Below, in pieces: positions 1 through 10,517 of a stretch of DNA of 64,000 bases. A model generated the notes under the pieces. That model did no database searches and had not been told where the DNA came from. It saw only the letters and a list, made by a program, of their open reading frames with translations. Position numbers and translations under genes: made by a program. Every line of letters begins with the position of its first letter. Within the stretch, counting starts at the first letter, position 1. This stretch comes from Gigaspora margarita (lineage: Eukaryota; Glomeromycota; Glomeromycetes; Diversisporales; Gigasporaceae): positions 280,426 to 344,425 of the forward strand of contig WTPW01000158.1 of the NCBI GenBank assembly GCA_009809945.1, in the 5' to 3' direction.

Positions 1-129
1 TTTGTCATAATTTATTATGAAAATTTTGTTATAAAATTGCTATAATGATACACATTTTGCGTTGAAATTACAGTTGCGAATTCTACAATACTATAATTTA
101 TTATAAACAATTATGCTGTAAAAAATAAT

Positions 130-1080
130 GACAATTGTGGTGCACATTATGTGAATTAGTTCGTGTATTAAAATTACTATCATGTTTGCTATAAAAAATT
201 TTGTTGCAAAACTTACTAACTATTGTGGTGTACAGACGGATATATTTAAGGTTCAGTTAGCTTGTATAGTCATAAATTCTATCAAAAATTACTGTAAAAA
301 ATTTTGTTATGAAACTTACGAGCTATTGTGGCACAGCCAATATGCGTTGAGTTAGTTTGTATTGGAATTAACAGTCGTGATTTCTATCAAGATTTACTGT
401 AAAATTTATTTCCTATTACAGCATGTAGTTGAGTCAGTTTGTATTGGAATTGCGGTCGTGATTTCTGACATGATTCAGCACACAGGCTACTGCAATGAAA
501 CAGTATGTAGTGGTCGGTTTGCATTGGAATTAATAGGCATGATTTCTATTGTTAAAAATTTTGTTACAAGACTTAGTTGTGACTTATAACATAATTTACT
601 GAGGTAATTTTGGCTATTAATAATACGATCAGTGATGAAATTATGATATACGTGTGTGACTAGTATTGTTAGTTAGTAGATCAAGAATACTGACAGTATG
701 ACCTGCCAGGTCTACAGTCATTGGTCAAGCCTAGTCATTAAATACATAATGGAACAAATGCAAAAAAAAAGGTAAGCGAAACTATTGCGTAGGTTCCTGA
801 TAGCAGAAGCAGAAATACTAGCATACGTTTTTCGTAGTTATGCACCATACCGAAAATGAGAAACAAAACAAATAACTTGCTATTGTTGTTTGTAGTTAAA
901 TTAGTTGATTTGGAATCAACTGTCTTAATTCTTATCATAGTTTGCCATAAAAACTTTATCACAAAACTTGTTAGTAGTTCGTATTCGAATTAAGAGTTGT
1001 GGTTTCTATCGCAATTTAATGTAAAAAATTTGTTACATAATTTACTGACTATTGTGATGGTTTACTGTAAATTATTATTG
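130..1080 (+). repeat. Degenerate satellite array, block A
   Basis: A unit of roughly 80-110 bp recurs about seven times with heavy divergence. Its core reads like GTTAGTTTGTATTGGAATT, then a block like GTGATTTCTATCAAG, then TACTGTAAAAAATTTTGTTA and CTATTGTGGTG. Clear cores begin near 152, 255, 349, 430, 515, 901 and 971. The same unit occurs in reverse orientation near 44.8-45.3, 46.85-47.0 and 59.9-60.5 kb. The short ORFs here are not credible genes. Confidence 0.6.
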
Positions 1081-1375
1081 TCCAATCAGTTATTTTATTG
1101 CTATATGATGAAAAAACATATGGAAATAGGTTCGCTATCTAGGTAAGCTCTTACATTACATGCTCAAAACTTCAACATCTATGACGAAAGCCTCTTGACT
1201 AGGACGAATTAATTGAACCTGTACCAATCATTCTCCCAACCTGTCAAACACATAAACTACTGACCTCTCGATTCCTAACTTCTTAAACCCCAAGGTCCTA
1301 TATTGCACTCCATCAAACTTAAGAAAAATAGCTAACATACTAAAAAGAGAATAGGGGTCATCCTGTAGTATCTAT

Positions 1376-1585
1376 TTAGGTCCTTGCACTGTTACTGCAG
1401 CCGCGGAGTTTAACTATCCACTAATAAGGGTCCTTGTACTGCCACTGCAGCCACTAAGCATAACTATGCACTAATAAGAGTCTTGCACTGCCACCACAGC
1501 TATGGAGCCAACAAATTGCTATTGATGGTCCTTGCACCGCCCATGCAGCCGCAGAGCCCAGAAACTAACTGCAAAGCTCTTTGTA
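1376..1585. repeat. About 50-bp tandem minisatellite, four copies
   Basis: A GC-richer unit starting GGTCCTTGCACTGCCACTGC repeats at about 1378, 1429, 1478 and 1528, a period of 49-51 bp, with substitutions between copies. The base composition differs from the AT-rich surroundings. No protein is apparent on either strand. Confidence 0.7.
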
Positions 1586-1730
1586 CTGCACTGTAATCGT
1601 GATCCTTAACAATCCAATATATCGCCCAACCAGACCAATGCTACTAATACTTGTCGGACTACTTAAAATGAGGGTAGGAGGGAGATAAAGCCGGCCTTTA
1701 CCAAGGCGAGCAATAGTGAAACAAAAGATA

Positions 1731-1842
1731 NNNNNNNNNNNNNNNNNNNNNNNNNNNNNNNNNNNNNNNNNNNNNNNNNNNNNNNNNNNNNNNNNNNNNN
1801 NNNNNNNNNNNNNNNNNNNNNNNNNNNNNNNNNNNNNNNNNN
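1731..1842. other. Assembly gap (112 N)
   Basis: This run of N lies at the outer edge of the left inverted-duplication arm, so the true arm boundary is hidden. ORFs drawn across it are not real. Confidence 0.95.
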
Positions 1843-3686
1843 ATAAACATCCCTTAACGTCCGCAAGTCCACAGCCTCCCATTCATACCCCTCAATATAT
1901 TCTATTAATATTCATAGAAACCTAAATTCGCCATATGTCATCCCATTAAAAACAAAAAACAAAATTCTGCCCTTAACACAAAGCCTCAATCAAAGCACTA
2001 GACTAACCATAAAAGTCAAATATTACATGTGGTCTGCAATAAAGTCAGTGCGATACTTGATTTACCGTAAATCGACACATAATACTGTATGTGGCTAAGG
2101 CTGATTTGATACTATTATGTTGAAAAAATTGTTAAATCCTGATAAGATTCCTGATAATAAATTGCTCATCGACATATTAGTCTTACCATTTTGACCACGG
2201 TTTGTATAACTAATCAAAAGCGTTAAAGCATAATAACTTGATCATATAAGTCATAAAAAGGCGAAGTTAAATCATGATACCATCCATTTAGGGGTATATA
2301 GTAAAGTAGTACGGTACGGAAACGCAAATTAAGACTGGCGTATAGAATTCATGATAGTACGTACGGTTTATAAAAGAAAAACCTCGTCAAATTAAAGTTA
2401 ATTTTTCTAATACCCAACCCGAAAAAAGACTATATTAGCGCTTACCCTAACCCTAACCATAAAAAAGGGTTACATATAAAAATTGGTCTACATTAACCGT
2501 ACGTACGATCAAAATTTAGTATAATTTTTCGTATGTCCGTCCGAATCTGTACAGCCGTACAGTACTACTTTACTAAATACCTTCCATTTAGTGCTATACC
2601 CAAACAGAGGCTAGTATTCGTACACACCATTTCACTCTTCAGGCAACCATACACTTTATTGCATTCCGTTCCTGGAATTCACACAAAAATACAGAAAATA
2701 ACGGTAATGATCATCCAATTATATGCCCAGAATCTGCGACTCCCGCTTAACTCACTATTAAACCATACACTACGTACTTTATACTCTGTTCCTGGTATGT
2801 CTTATCACGTTGATTTTGCTATTATACGTAGTATTGTGGCTTATAAAATCGTTCCTATAACAAAGCCACAGACAAATAAACTTGTTCATTATGTTACAAT
2901 CTATTCTATTTTAGTAGATAGATAAAATAAAAATTGAAATGGCTTAGAACGGGTCTATCCGATGCTAAATACAGAGTTTCACAAAGACATCTTGTGAAAG
3001 TATATATAGGCTGCATGTCGTAAGGTGGAGGGTGGGTGGTACTCTACTAGTACATGGATCAGATCAAGGGATTCGATAATAGTTACATTGAATAGTATCT
3101 AGAATCGGGTGCTGGTCAAAATCCCGACAAACAGAATCCCGACAGGTCATAATCCCGACAAAAAAATCCCGACAGTAAAAATCCCGACAAATCCCGACAA
3201 CAAAAAATTATAAAGTTTATTTAAGTTTGGGTAGAGTTAGGCAAGTGCATAGGTTAGGGTTTGGGTGTGCGCCTAGGTTAGGGTTTGGGTTTAGGCGATT
3301 ATATAGTAAAATTGCTCAACGGACACTTTTTTTAATTGTCGGGATTTGTCGGGATTTTTGATTGTCGGGATTTTTTTGTCGGGATTATGACCTGTCGGGA
3401 TTCTGTTTGTCTGGATTCTGATACAAACCCTCTAGAATCTGTATCGATTTACCATTATAGAGTATATTAAAAACACCAGGAACTTTTTTCCTAATTCGTA
3501 AAGTAGATCTTGCTAAAAAAGAGTATAGTTGGCAAATGTTTTGACGATCTCTAATCGAGAACTTCACGGGAACCATTTAAAAAAAAAACTTGAATTTACC
3601 ATTTATAAAAAGCTTGTAGCACTTCTACAAAAGTACAAGCACGAACAAAAAAGGAAAAATGTACAAGTAAAATGTAAAGGGTGTTA
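1843..3686. repeat. Left arm of a 1.84-kb inverted duplication
   Basis: The segment matches the reverse complement of 61258-63140 along its length with moderate divergence. Examples are the outer block at 1850-2040 against 62945-63135, the block at 2700-2830 against 62465-62600, and the inner end at 3440-3686 against 61258-61490. The two arms differ by clean insertions: a 324-bp MITE here (3107-3430) and a 671-bp solo LTR in the other arm. The 130-residue open frame at 2533-2925 is preserved only in part in the other arm and matches no family I know, so I do not call it a gene. Confidence 0.8.
3107..3430. mobile_element. MULE-like foldback MITE with 9-bp target duplication
   Basis: A 324-bp element with long terminal inverted repeats rich in the word AATCCCGACA, reading GGGTGCTGGTCAAAATCCCG at the left end and GGGTTTGTATCAGAATCCAG from the right end. 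It is flanked by the direct repeat TCTAGAATC at 3098-3106 and 3431-3439. The homologous site in the other duplication arm (near 61500) lacks the element, which confirms the insertion. A 9-bp target duplication with G-rich termini fits the Mutator-like superfamily. No transposase is encoded. Confidence 0.8.
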
Positions 3687-4419
3687 GAAATGGGCCTTTT
3701 TTGTCGATCATCTGATGAATCAAAAAAAATGAACCCCGTGAATCAAAAAGAATGGGTTTGCATAGCGCACAGTTCCAAATTAGAAATTTTGCGTTACATA
3801 GAGCTTTAAACAGCATTAAAAGCTTTTGCTTTTTTTTACAGCACATTCAAACTATTATATTTGCTTTTCTTGCACCAAATATATACATAAAAACTTAACA
3901 CATTATGCCTGAAAGTTGCTTCTTCGAACAACAAGATGGATCAAATATCGCATACAAGATTCTCAAGCCTGAAAATGCTAAAAATGAGATTCCACTTGTA
4001 TTAATCATGGGATTGTAAATATTGCTGCTGAATAATATTTTTATTATATATATTTTTTTCATTCCATAATACTTTAACCGTAATATGTAAACTTATATTG
4101 GTGGTACTAAAGAGCATTTTATGGGCTTTGAAGAAGGTTAGTTAATTATAGGCACTTATTGATTGTTATATACATATAGATTACTATATATGTAACAAAT
4201 TTAATTATTTTAATGATCACTAGAATTGGCAAAAAACCAAACAGGTTCGTTATCATAATTGTCGAAATGGGCTAGTTGGTCTATAAACATGATGTATTCT
4301 CTACATTATCTGCTGAAATCAAAAATCATAAAATCATGAATCTTAGTAAAGATTTACATTCGTATGTAAAATCATCGACAAAGTAATGTCTGATTTTTCT
4401 AAATATTGTGTAGAAAATC

Positions 4420-4651
4420 GGTAGCCACTCATTTTTCTGACAGTTATTTCCTCGACATGCCATTTACCTGACATCACACATGGTGACAAGTTAGCAATTT
4501 ATTAGTTGTACGTAGGTATATGTTGTTAGTAAAGTATCATCTTGTGCGATGTCAGGTAAATAACCTATTAGAGTTGTTATCGGCTATTTATTAATCGGGC
4601 TTTATAATAACAACCCTATAGCCAGTCGGGAAATGACTGTCAGGGGAATGC
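4420..4651. mobile_element. Degenerate foldback element in the hydrolase gene
   Basis: The ends are inverted copies containing CTGACAG and TTTACCTGACATC, and both flanks carry GAAAATC (4413-4419 and 4652-4658). The loop holds an extra unmatched segment. It resembles the MULE-like foldbacks at 3107 and 21333 in its repeated short words but is more decayed. There is no coding capacity. Confidence 0.5.
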
Positions 4652-5008
4652 GAAAATCAGGTGTTACTTTTGCAGGTAATATACATTCCTGTAGTAAAGT
4701 TTTAAATATTCTTTTAGTAGACAAGTTTTGATTGAAATCAACGTTGTTGCAGAATATTGTGTACGTGATAATTAGATAGAAATTCAGGATGAGAAATTTT
4801 TACTTCTGATCTATAAATACTGTAATGTACAAATTTAGACATTCGAATTATCCAGTTATATGGATAATATTTATATTTTATTGTTCATGTGATATGATCA
4901 TGTAAATTTTTTTGCCTTGATATTTCTGCATAAAATGACATCATCATTTATGCAAAATGTCACGACCAAAAAATTTCACATGCTAATATAATATAAACAA
5001 TAACATCA

Positions 5009-5143
5009 ATATTGGTCATACGAAATAACAGGAAATTTTTTTCATCGGAGTTAATGTCACCCATGTGCTGCTACGCAGCACATGGCGTGACATTAATTCC
5101 GATGAAAAAAATGTCCTGTTATTTTTCATCGTATGACCAATAT
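5009..5143. repeat. Near-perfect long hairpin
   Basis: Two arms of about 65 bp form a palindrome centred on TGCTGCTACGCAGCA near 5071. The arms match with very few differences, from ATATTGGTCAT at the left edge to its complement at 5143. It lies in the expanded interval of the hydrolase gene. A similar hairpin with a 3-nt loop is at 41430-41539. Such young foldbacks are usually tiny MITEs; no clear target duplication is visible. Confidence 0.8.
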
Positions 5144-5339
5144 CTTATACATATCAGGTTTACAGTTCTAATGATTTTATGTATTTCGCATGTTATAAAT
5201 ATTTTACAGTCTCTTATTTTCATGAAATAACGTGCATGCGTGTTATTTCGAATAATAGCCTGAATTAAATTTAATTTAGACAGAAATTCGAAATTATCCC
5301 TGGTATTATTTCGCGAAAATAGGATAGAAAGGGAGTGAT

Positions 5340-5757
5340 TAGGGCTCTGCAAATGCACATGCTGGGCATATTGGCACTATGCCAAATACTAGTGCCTTAT
5401 GCCATGCCTATATCTATAAGCATAAAATACTAGGCACACCTATAGACATGGGCACAAATGCCAGATACTATAATAAACGAGAATACAAAGTGCCAGGCAA
5501 TATTATAAACAAAGGCATTAAGTGCTAGGCATAAAGTGCCAGGCACAATAAAATACCAAAATATAGAAATAATAAATATTAAATTACTATGCCTTTTGCT
5601 ATGTCCATGCCTATGTCCATGCCAAGTTTTTATACTCATACCTATGCCTGTGCCCATGCCTATGCCTGTGCTTATATTTTTACATTGTTATGCTTATGCC
5701 CATACCCATACCCAATTTTTATTAGGCACAGGCACGAGCCCAGGTTGCAAACCCCTA
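5340..5757. mobile_element. hAT-like MITE rich in GGCA/TGCC words
   Basis: The termini read TAGGGCTCTGCAA and, from the right end, TAGGGGTTTGCAA, a typical hAT form. The flanks GGAGTGAT (5332-5339) and GTTGTGAT (5758-5765) match at six of eight bases, consistent with an old 8-bp target duplication. The interior is a minisatellite-like series of TATGCC and GGCA words. It separates two hydrolase exons. Confidence 0.6.
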
Positions 5758-6827
5758 GTTGTGATGGTATAATTTATTGTAATTACAATAAGAAATGGTT
5801 GTTTTAGAATTATTATCCTTAAACATTCGAATTTATTATCTATTAGTAATTGTATTTGATAATCGTGGAATTGGGGAATCAACTGTTGCTTCTTACTTTG
5901 AACCTATCACGATTGAATTAATGGCTCAAGATACAATTGAATTAGTTAAACATCTTGGAATTAAAAGATTTAATTTGTTTGGAGGATCTATGGGTGGTAA
6001 TATTCAAATTTTAAATATTTAATATTCTTTCCATGATTACTTAAATTAAAATTTTACTTTTTACATGTAAAAAATTTTGCAGGCAGAATTGCACTTTGTG
6101 TTGCCTTTGAACATTCCATCAGATCTTAAGCTAGAGAAATTAGTCATTGGTGCTAGGTATATATTGTTTGATTAATTTATAATCCATGCTTTGTATTAAC
6201 TTTATCTTCTATTGAAGTTCTGCTCGTGTTAGACCGGGCATAGGAGCGTATCCTAGAATTGAACAAATTTATAATTTACCTGAATTGAATCACCCTAAAA
6301 CTATCAAAGAGCAAAAAGAACAGCTTCTGAATTCTGATGATATAACTTTGGCTAGATATTTACTTGAACATCCTGATGAACTCAATAAAGTAGCAGAGAT
6401 CATAGTTAGCACTAACTATAGAAGGCCATTTGAAATTTTCAGTACATATATTTATTTAATATTTATCAATATAAAAACTTTTATCTAATTTATTATGTTT
6501 GTAGAACGTCAATGGGAGGCGATGAAACAGGTTGACTTTGTTTCGAGACTACATTTAATTAAAGTTCCAACTTTGATAATTCACGGTGATGCCGATGAAA
6601 CAGTTCCTATTGATGAGGGTGAATTACTTGATCGTGAAATTCCTAATACACAGTTTCATAGAATCCCCAATGTTGGACATGGGTAAATATAATTTTAAAA
6701 TATAAATTTGTTAAAAAATAAAACTATTAAAACTTAATCTTTTTTTTATTTGAAAAATTTTAGTCTTTACATAATGGCATTTGAACCTGTTAACATTATT
6801 AATATTATTAATGAATTTTTGAATTAA

Positions 6828-8480
6828 AAACTGTAAAAATTTTAAGTAATAATAACTAGCATTCTATTCTTCTATGGTAGAACCACCTGGAAGTATTATT
6901 ACACGAATTATAAAGCGAATATATATAGTAGTGGCGGAAAGTTATGACAATTCGATAGTTATTATTTTCTACTAATAAAAATTTTTGTGAAATTATTCAA
7001 TTTATAAAAAAATATCTATAAGGACTTAATAATTTAATGCTGTAGTAACACATTGCTATTCTTAGATTAAGACTTGAATACACCAATAGATAAAAATCAT
7101 TTAAAATTGCATGTCGCCTAACTTTTATAAGTAACCCCTCTTAAAAACGGCTTTACTAAATTACACCAGTGATATTCAGCACCATAATTGCTATATCTCA
7201 AAAATATACTAGCTAACACATATCAGAGACTAAGCAAAAATGTTCAGCGCCTCAAAAAACCTCACCCTAACTAAAATTATACACATCAAGGATATCAGTA
7301 ACTACTATGCTTCGAACAATAATAGCAAATATTAGTTTAATAGTCATAAGGGATATTAAGAAGGTACGTAATAAAGATACTTTCCTGAACCTTAATTTTG
7401 ATAATTCATAACCGTTACATGTTTTATAGATGTTCCGTTTAATTTGCTCGAAGCTATTGTTAAAATTTAATTTGCTAACGATAGCACTGTAAATGTAAAA
7501 GTGGCAAAAACTTTTCTCCAATTATATTTATTAGATAATAGAAGAATTAAATCGTAATTTTGGTATACATGATCAGTGACCATTTTTAATTAAACTAAGA
7601 TAAATGCCTATTTCACATTACATTAATAATTTTTCTGTTATTACACAAACTCTTAGCTATATAATTATTTAATGTGTTTAAAGTAATAATAAATTGCATA
7701 ACTCTTGCGACTAGATGAATATGCCCTTGATAATGTATTTATTTTGAATTTATGGATATAAAATACGTAAACGTAACATTCTTATGATCATAAATTTGGA
7801 TAATACTTTCTTATTTACTACCAATTTTTTGCCAATTTTTATGATTCCTAAGTTATATTGAATTATTAATTCATGATTGATCTCCAAAAAAGGCACTAGT
7901 CACAATCTGATTCGCAGAATCGTTATTTATCATATGGCTTAAATATTCTATAACGATAGTCTTTTTATGATATAATCATTATAGCACGACCTATTGATCA
8001 TGAGTATTACGCTATTTATGTTATAAATCACTTTTTGTTATTGCATCATACGATGCATACTTCATCCATACTTATATTATGTTGCACTATACGAATTAGA
8101 GTTTAAAAAAAAACATAATAATACAATTTATGATCAATGACTGCTGTACTATAATATCAATATAGCCACATTGGTACAACAATAATTTTTTTGATTATTC
8201 AGAAAATTATCATTGTACTAACGTGATGTTATCTTATATTATCATACTATATTAATAATTATTTTATATTGTTTGGCGAACAAATAAGAATAACATAATT
8301 CAAGACTCAATATATTTATAATGACAAATTTATGTAATTCTCAATTTATTTACATAATTATTATATAAGGTATCCGACCAAACAATGATTCGCATTATTA
8401 TCAACTTATTAAAGGTGTTCGTAAAACTGATTCGCTTAATTAAAAAAAAAAACCTAATTCGCAAAAAATATAATTAAAAT
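6828..8480. other. Gene-poor AT-rich interval
   Basis: I see no gene, RNA or clear repeat here. The open frame at 7267-7521 on the minus strand is low complexity and matches nothing I recognise. Confidence 0.5.
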
Positions 8481-8770
8481 TTTTATGGCGGGGACCTATA
8501 ATAAAGATTTCCCGGTCCTGTAGAATCTGCCATTTCATGCTAGCTTAAACCTCTTATCAAAGCGGGCCTGCTTTATGCAGTGTGGGAAACTACCGGCTAA
8601 TGCTAATAAGCCTTAATATCTGGTGCTCGCTATCCAGATGCATCTGAGTAATAATAATAGAGGCCAGCCTGCTTTATGCAGTGTGGGAGACCACCGACTG
8701 ATGCTACACATCGCGATTCAAACCAGACGGCAATCCCCGGCGCGGTTATGTTTGCATTTCTGGGAGTATT
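8480..8770. repeat. Paired 99-bp-spaced motif of unknown origin
   Basis: The block CCTGCTTTATGCAGTGTGGG occurs at about 8567 and again at about 8666, each followed by a related ACCGRCTRATGCTA stretch. The local GC content is well above the surroundings. The block precedes, on the opposite strand, the start of the ORF at 8790-8984, so it may belong to the same repeated unit. No function is assigned. Confidence 0.45.
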
Positions 8771-8789
8771 GCACGTCTCGGTTTATACA

Positions 8790-9060
8790 TCAACGCTGAT
8801 GTATGCTGCAAATTCTCAATATATCATTCAATAAAGTCTGATATCTGGCGTTACTAGCCAGTTGTATTCCAAACAATATAATATCACATGCGCGCAATGC
8901 TTTTCGAGATAAATTGGGAACTTTGGCATCGTCAAAATCAGGTTTATTATATACAATAGCTCTTATATCTTGAGTATTTAACATTTTATGAGTTAGTAGA
9001 TGTAAATTAAGGAGTCCAAAAAATATATGTTTTATTTTATAGTGCTATTAAAAAAATTAA
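8790..9060 (-). pseudogene. Unrecognised repeated gene fragment with 5' flank
   Basis: A 64-residue minus-strand frame starts at an ATG at 8984 (begins MLNTQDIRAIVYNKPDFDD) and stops at 8790. The start and about 75 bp of upstream sequence recur in degraded form at 42303-42500, where the same frame carries stops. A flank conserved along with the N terminus argues for duplication of a gene 5' end or of a mobile element. I do not recognise the family. Confidence 0.4.
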
Positions 9061-9075
9061 TTTTTATTGGGAAGT

Positions 9076-9200
9076 TACATATAAGAGGCCGAAAAATGAA
9101 AATAATTGAAATAATTGCATATAAGGGCCCAAAGTGAAAATAATTAAATATAAGGGCCCAAATTTGGAAAGTTTTTACAATTAAGGACCAAAAATAATTG
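9076..9200. repeat. Short direct repeats of ATATAAGGGCCCAAA type
   Basis: The words CATATAAGAGGCCGAAA, CATATAAGGGCCCAAA and AATATAAGGGCCCAAA are spaced about 30-35 bp apart, each preceded by GAAAATAATT. They make a short imperfect tandem array with no coding content. Confidence 0.5.
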
Positions 9201-9244
9201 CGTTATGACGATATTGGTCTTTGAGCATTGTCACTATATATATT

Positions 9245-9428
9245 GTGTGAGTGAAAAGCCCCTATAAAGACCTTTTTTTTACTATCTACGCTAATATTTA
9301 TAGTTGCATTTAATTTTAAAGACGACTTATAGATAATATCGCAACAATTACTAACTAGTTATAAACGTTAAAATGATAATTTTAGTTATAAAAAAAAAAG
9401 GGTCCAGTATAGAGCTTTTCACCCACCC
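9245..9428. mobile_element. Small MITE
   Basis: A 184-bp element with inverted termini GTGTGAGTGAAAAGC at the left and GGGTGGGTGAAAAGC read from the right, continuing with similar A-rich sequence for about 35 bp. The flanks are AT-rich and no unambiguous target duplication can be fixed. No coding capacity. Confidence 0.6.
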
Positions 9429-9929
9429 GATATATGTACTTTTATACTATATTTTTCGCTTAATAAAACAAAGATACTGTTCGACTAGGTTAAAAACGTT
9501 TATTCGGTTATAACTAAGTAATAGAATATTTAGGTGATGAATATTTATTTGTAGTATCTTGTCTTTATTATAAATTAAGAGCAATTTTCAAAACACAAAA
9601 TCGACCAATCGGGTTGTATTAATTTTCAAATGACTCCAATCGATCATTTGGCTTTTGAAATGACTTGTGACCTACCATTAATCATATGGGTCATTTACAA
9701 TCCCTGCCATTAATGGCAAAAAAATAGTATAAATATAGAATTATGAAAAAATTTTTAAAAAATATTCTCAAAATCTGCAGCAAGATAAGAAATGTGACTT
9801 GTCGTGCCTTGGTCTAGTGAATGGTGCCGTAAATAGCTAATTACGACAATTATGGTTACGACATATATTTTACACCGACTTTTTTAAAGCCGTAATTGTA
9901 GTAATTATTACTACATGTCATAATTATTA

Positions 9930-10082
9930 CGACATGTCGTAATAATTACGACATGTCGTAATAATTACGACATGTCGTAATAATTACGACATGTCGTAAT
10001 TTATTATTACTACATGTCGTAATAATACGAATGTCGTAATTATTACTATATGTCGTAATTATTACGACATGTCGTAATTATT
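9930..10082. repeat. 17-bp palindromic minisatellite
   Basis: Tandem copies of a unit containing the self-complementary 16-mer TTACGACATGTCGTAA, separated by one or two bases; about eight copies, the middle ones perfect and the edges decayed. One more copy is at 10609-10626. Each unit is its own inverted repeat, so the array can fold in many registers. Confidence 0.85.
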
Positions 10083-10100
10083 ATACATATGAACCGCTTA

Positions 10101-10402
10101 AAAATTCCGCAGACACGTGATTTTGAACCAATCATGGCACAGGATCAAGTGTAATGCCGGCTTTTGAAAAATCGTTTATAACGCAAAATTTGGCTTACAA
10201 CCACCTGCGTCTTAGCAAAAAATTTCTTGCAAAAAATTTTGTTATATATAAGGCTCTTGTTAACATCGTCCGAGCGCTCACCTTTACCCTAATATCAAAG
10301 TTATATCGAAAGTTAACTTTTAATCGAAAAATGCAATTACACGTCACGAGTTTTTTTGGCCAATAGAATTTTAGCGCATATCATCACGTGTCTGTGGAAT
10401 TT
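10101..10402. mobile_element. Foldback nested in the hAT MITE
   Basis: The termini are AAAATTCCGCAGACACGTGA and, read from the right, AAATTCCACAGACACGTGAT. TA dinucleotides flank both sides (10099-10100, 10403-10404), consistent with a Tc1/mariner-type insertion. The 70-residue open frame inside has no recognisable features. Confidence 0.55.
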
Positions 10403-10419
10403 TATGCTGTTCCTAGAAG

Positions 10420-10517
10420 CTACGGACAGTTCTTAGGGACAGTCCAGTGGCCAGAATTAGTATTAGGGTTAGGGTTATAGTAGGTGGATTTAGTTAATGT
10501 TAAAGAACTGTCTGTAG
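10420..10517. mobile_element. 98-bp mini-foldback
   Basis: Inverted termini CTACGGACAGTTCTT and CTACAGACAGTTCTT. The loop carries GGTTAGGGTTATAG, a short telomere-like stretch. Target duplication is not visible. Confidence 0.45.

Larger units (their letters stand above)
3905..6827 (+). pseudogene. Alpha/beta-hydrolase-fold gene, multi-exon, broken
   Basis: Recognisable exons encode an alpha/beta hydrolase. The ATG at 3905 opens exon 1, which ends at a GTAAAT donor at 4015; further coding blocks are near 4100-4137, 5844-5998, 6083-6160, 6217-6441, 6505-6685 and 6763-6827. Visible motifs are VIVFDNRGIGES, the nucleophile elbow GGSMGG (Ser at about 5987), the acid-containing HGDADETVP and the catalytic-His motif PNVGHG, so the triad is all present in the right order. 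Lesions: no AG acceptor can be found before the second block, the third block (about 4230) shifts frame, and the exon at 6083 needs a frame change between IAL and the following NIPSDL. About 1.5 kb between blocks three and four is filled by three foldback elements. Clients of this family are small esters, epoxides or haloalkanes; the substrate cannot be told. I am sure of the fold, less sure the gene is dead, since some shifts may be sequencing errors. Confidence 0.75.

Noticed and set aside
1565..1925. Open frames across the first N run
   Set aside because: They exist only because N was translated as X.
2450..2470. Telomere-like CCCTAACCCTAACC, also TTAGGG-type words near 3250 and 10463
   Set aside because: Only two or three units each and inside transposons in two cases; too short for an interstitial telomere claim.
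2533..2925. 130-codon open frame in the left duplication arm
   Set aside because: The homologous frame in the other arm is broken and differs by several indels, composition is low complexity, and no family resemblance is seen.
9900..10090. CRISPR-like regular repeats
   Set aside because: The repeats are immediately tandem and palindromic with no spacers, and the DNA is eukaryotic.
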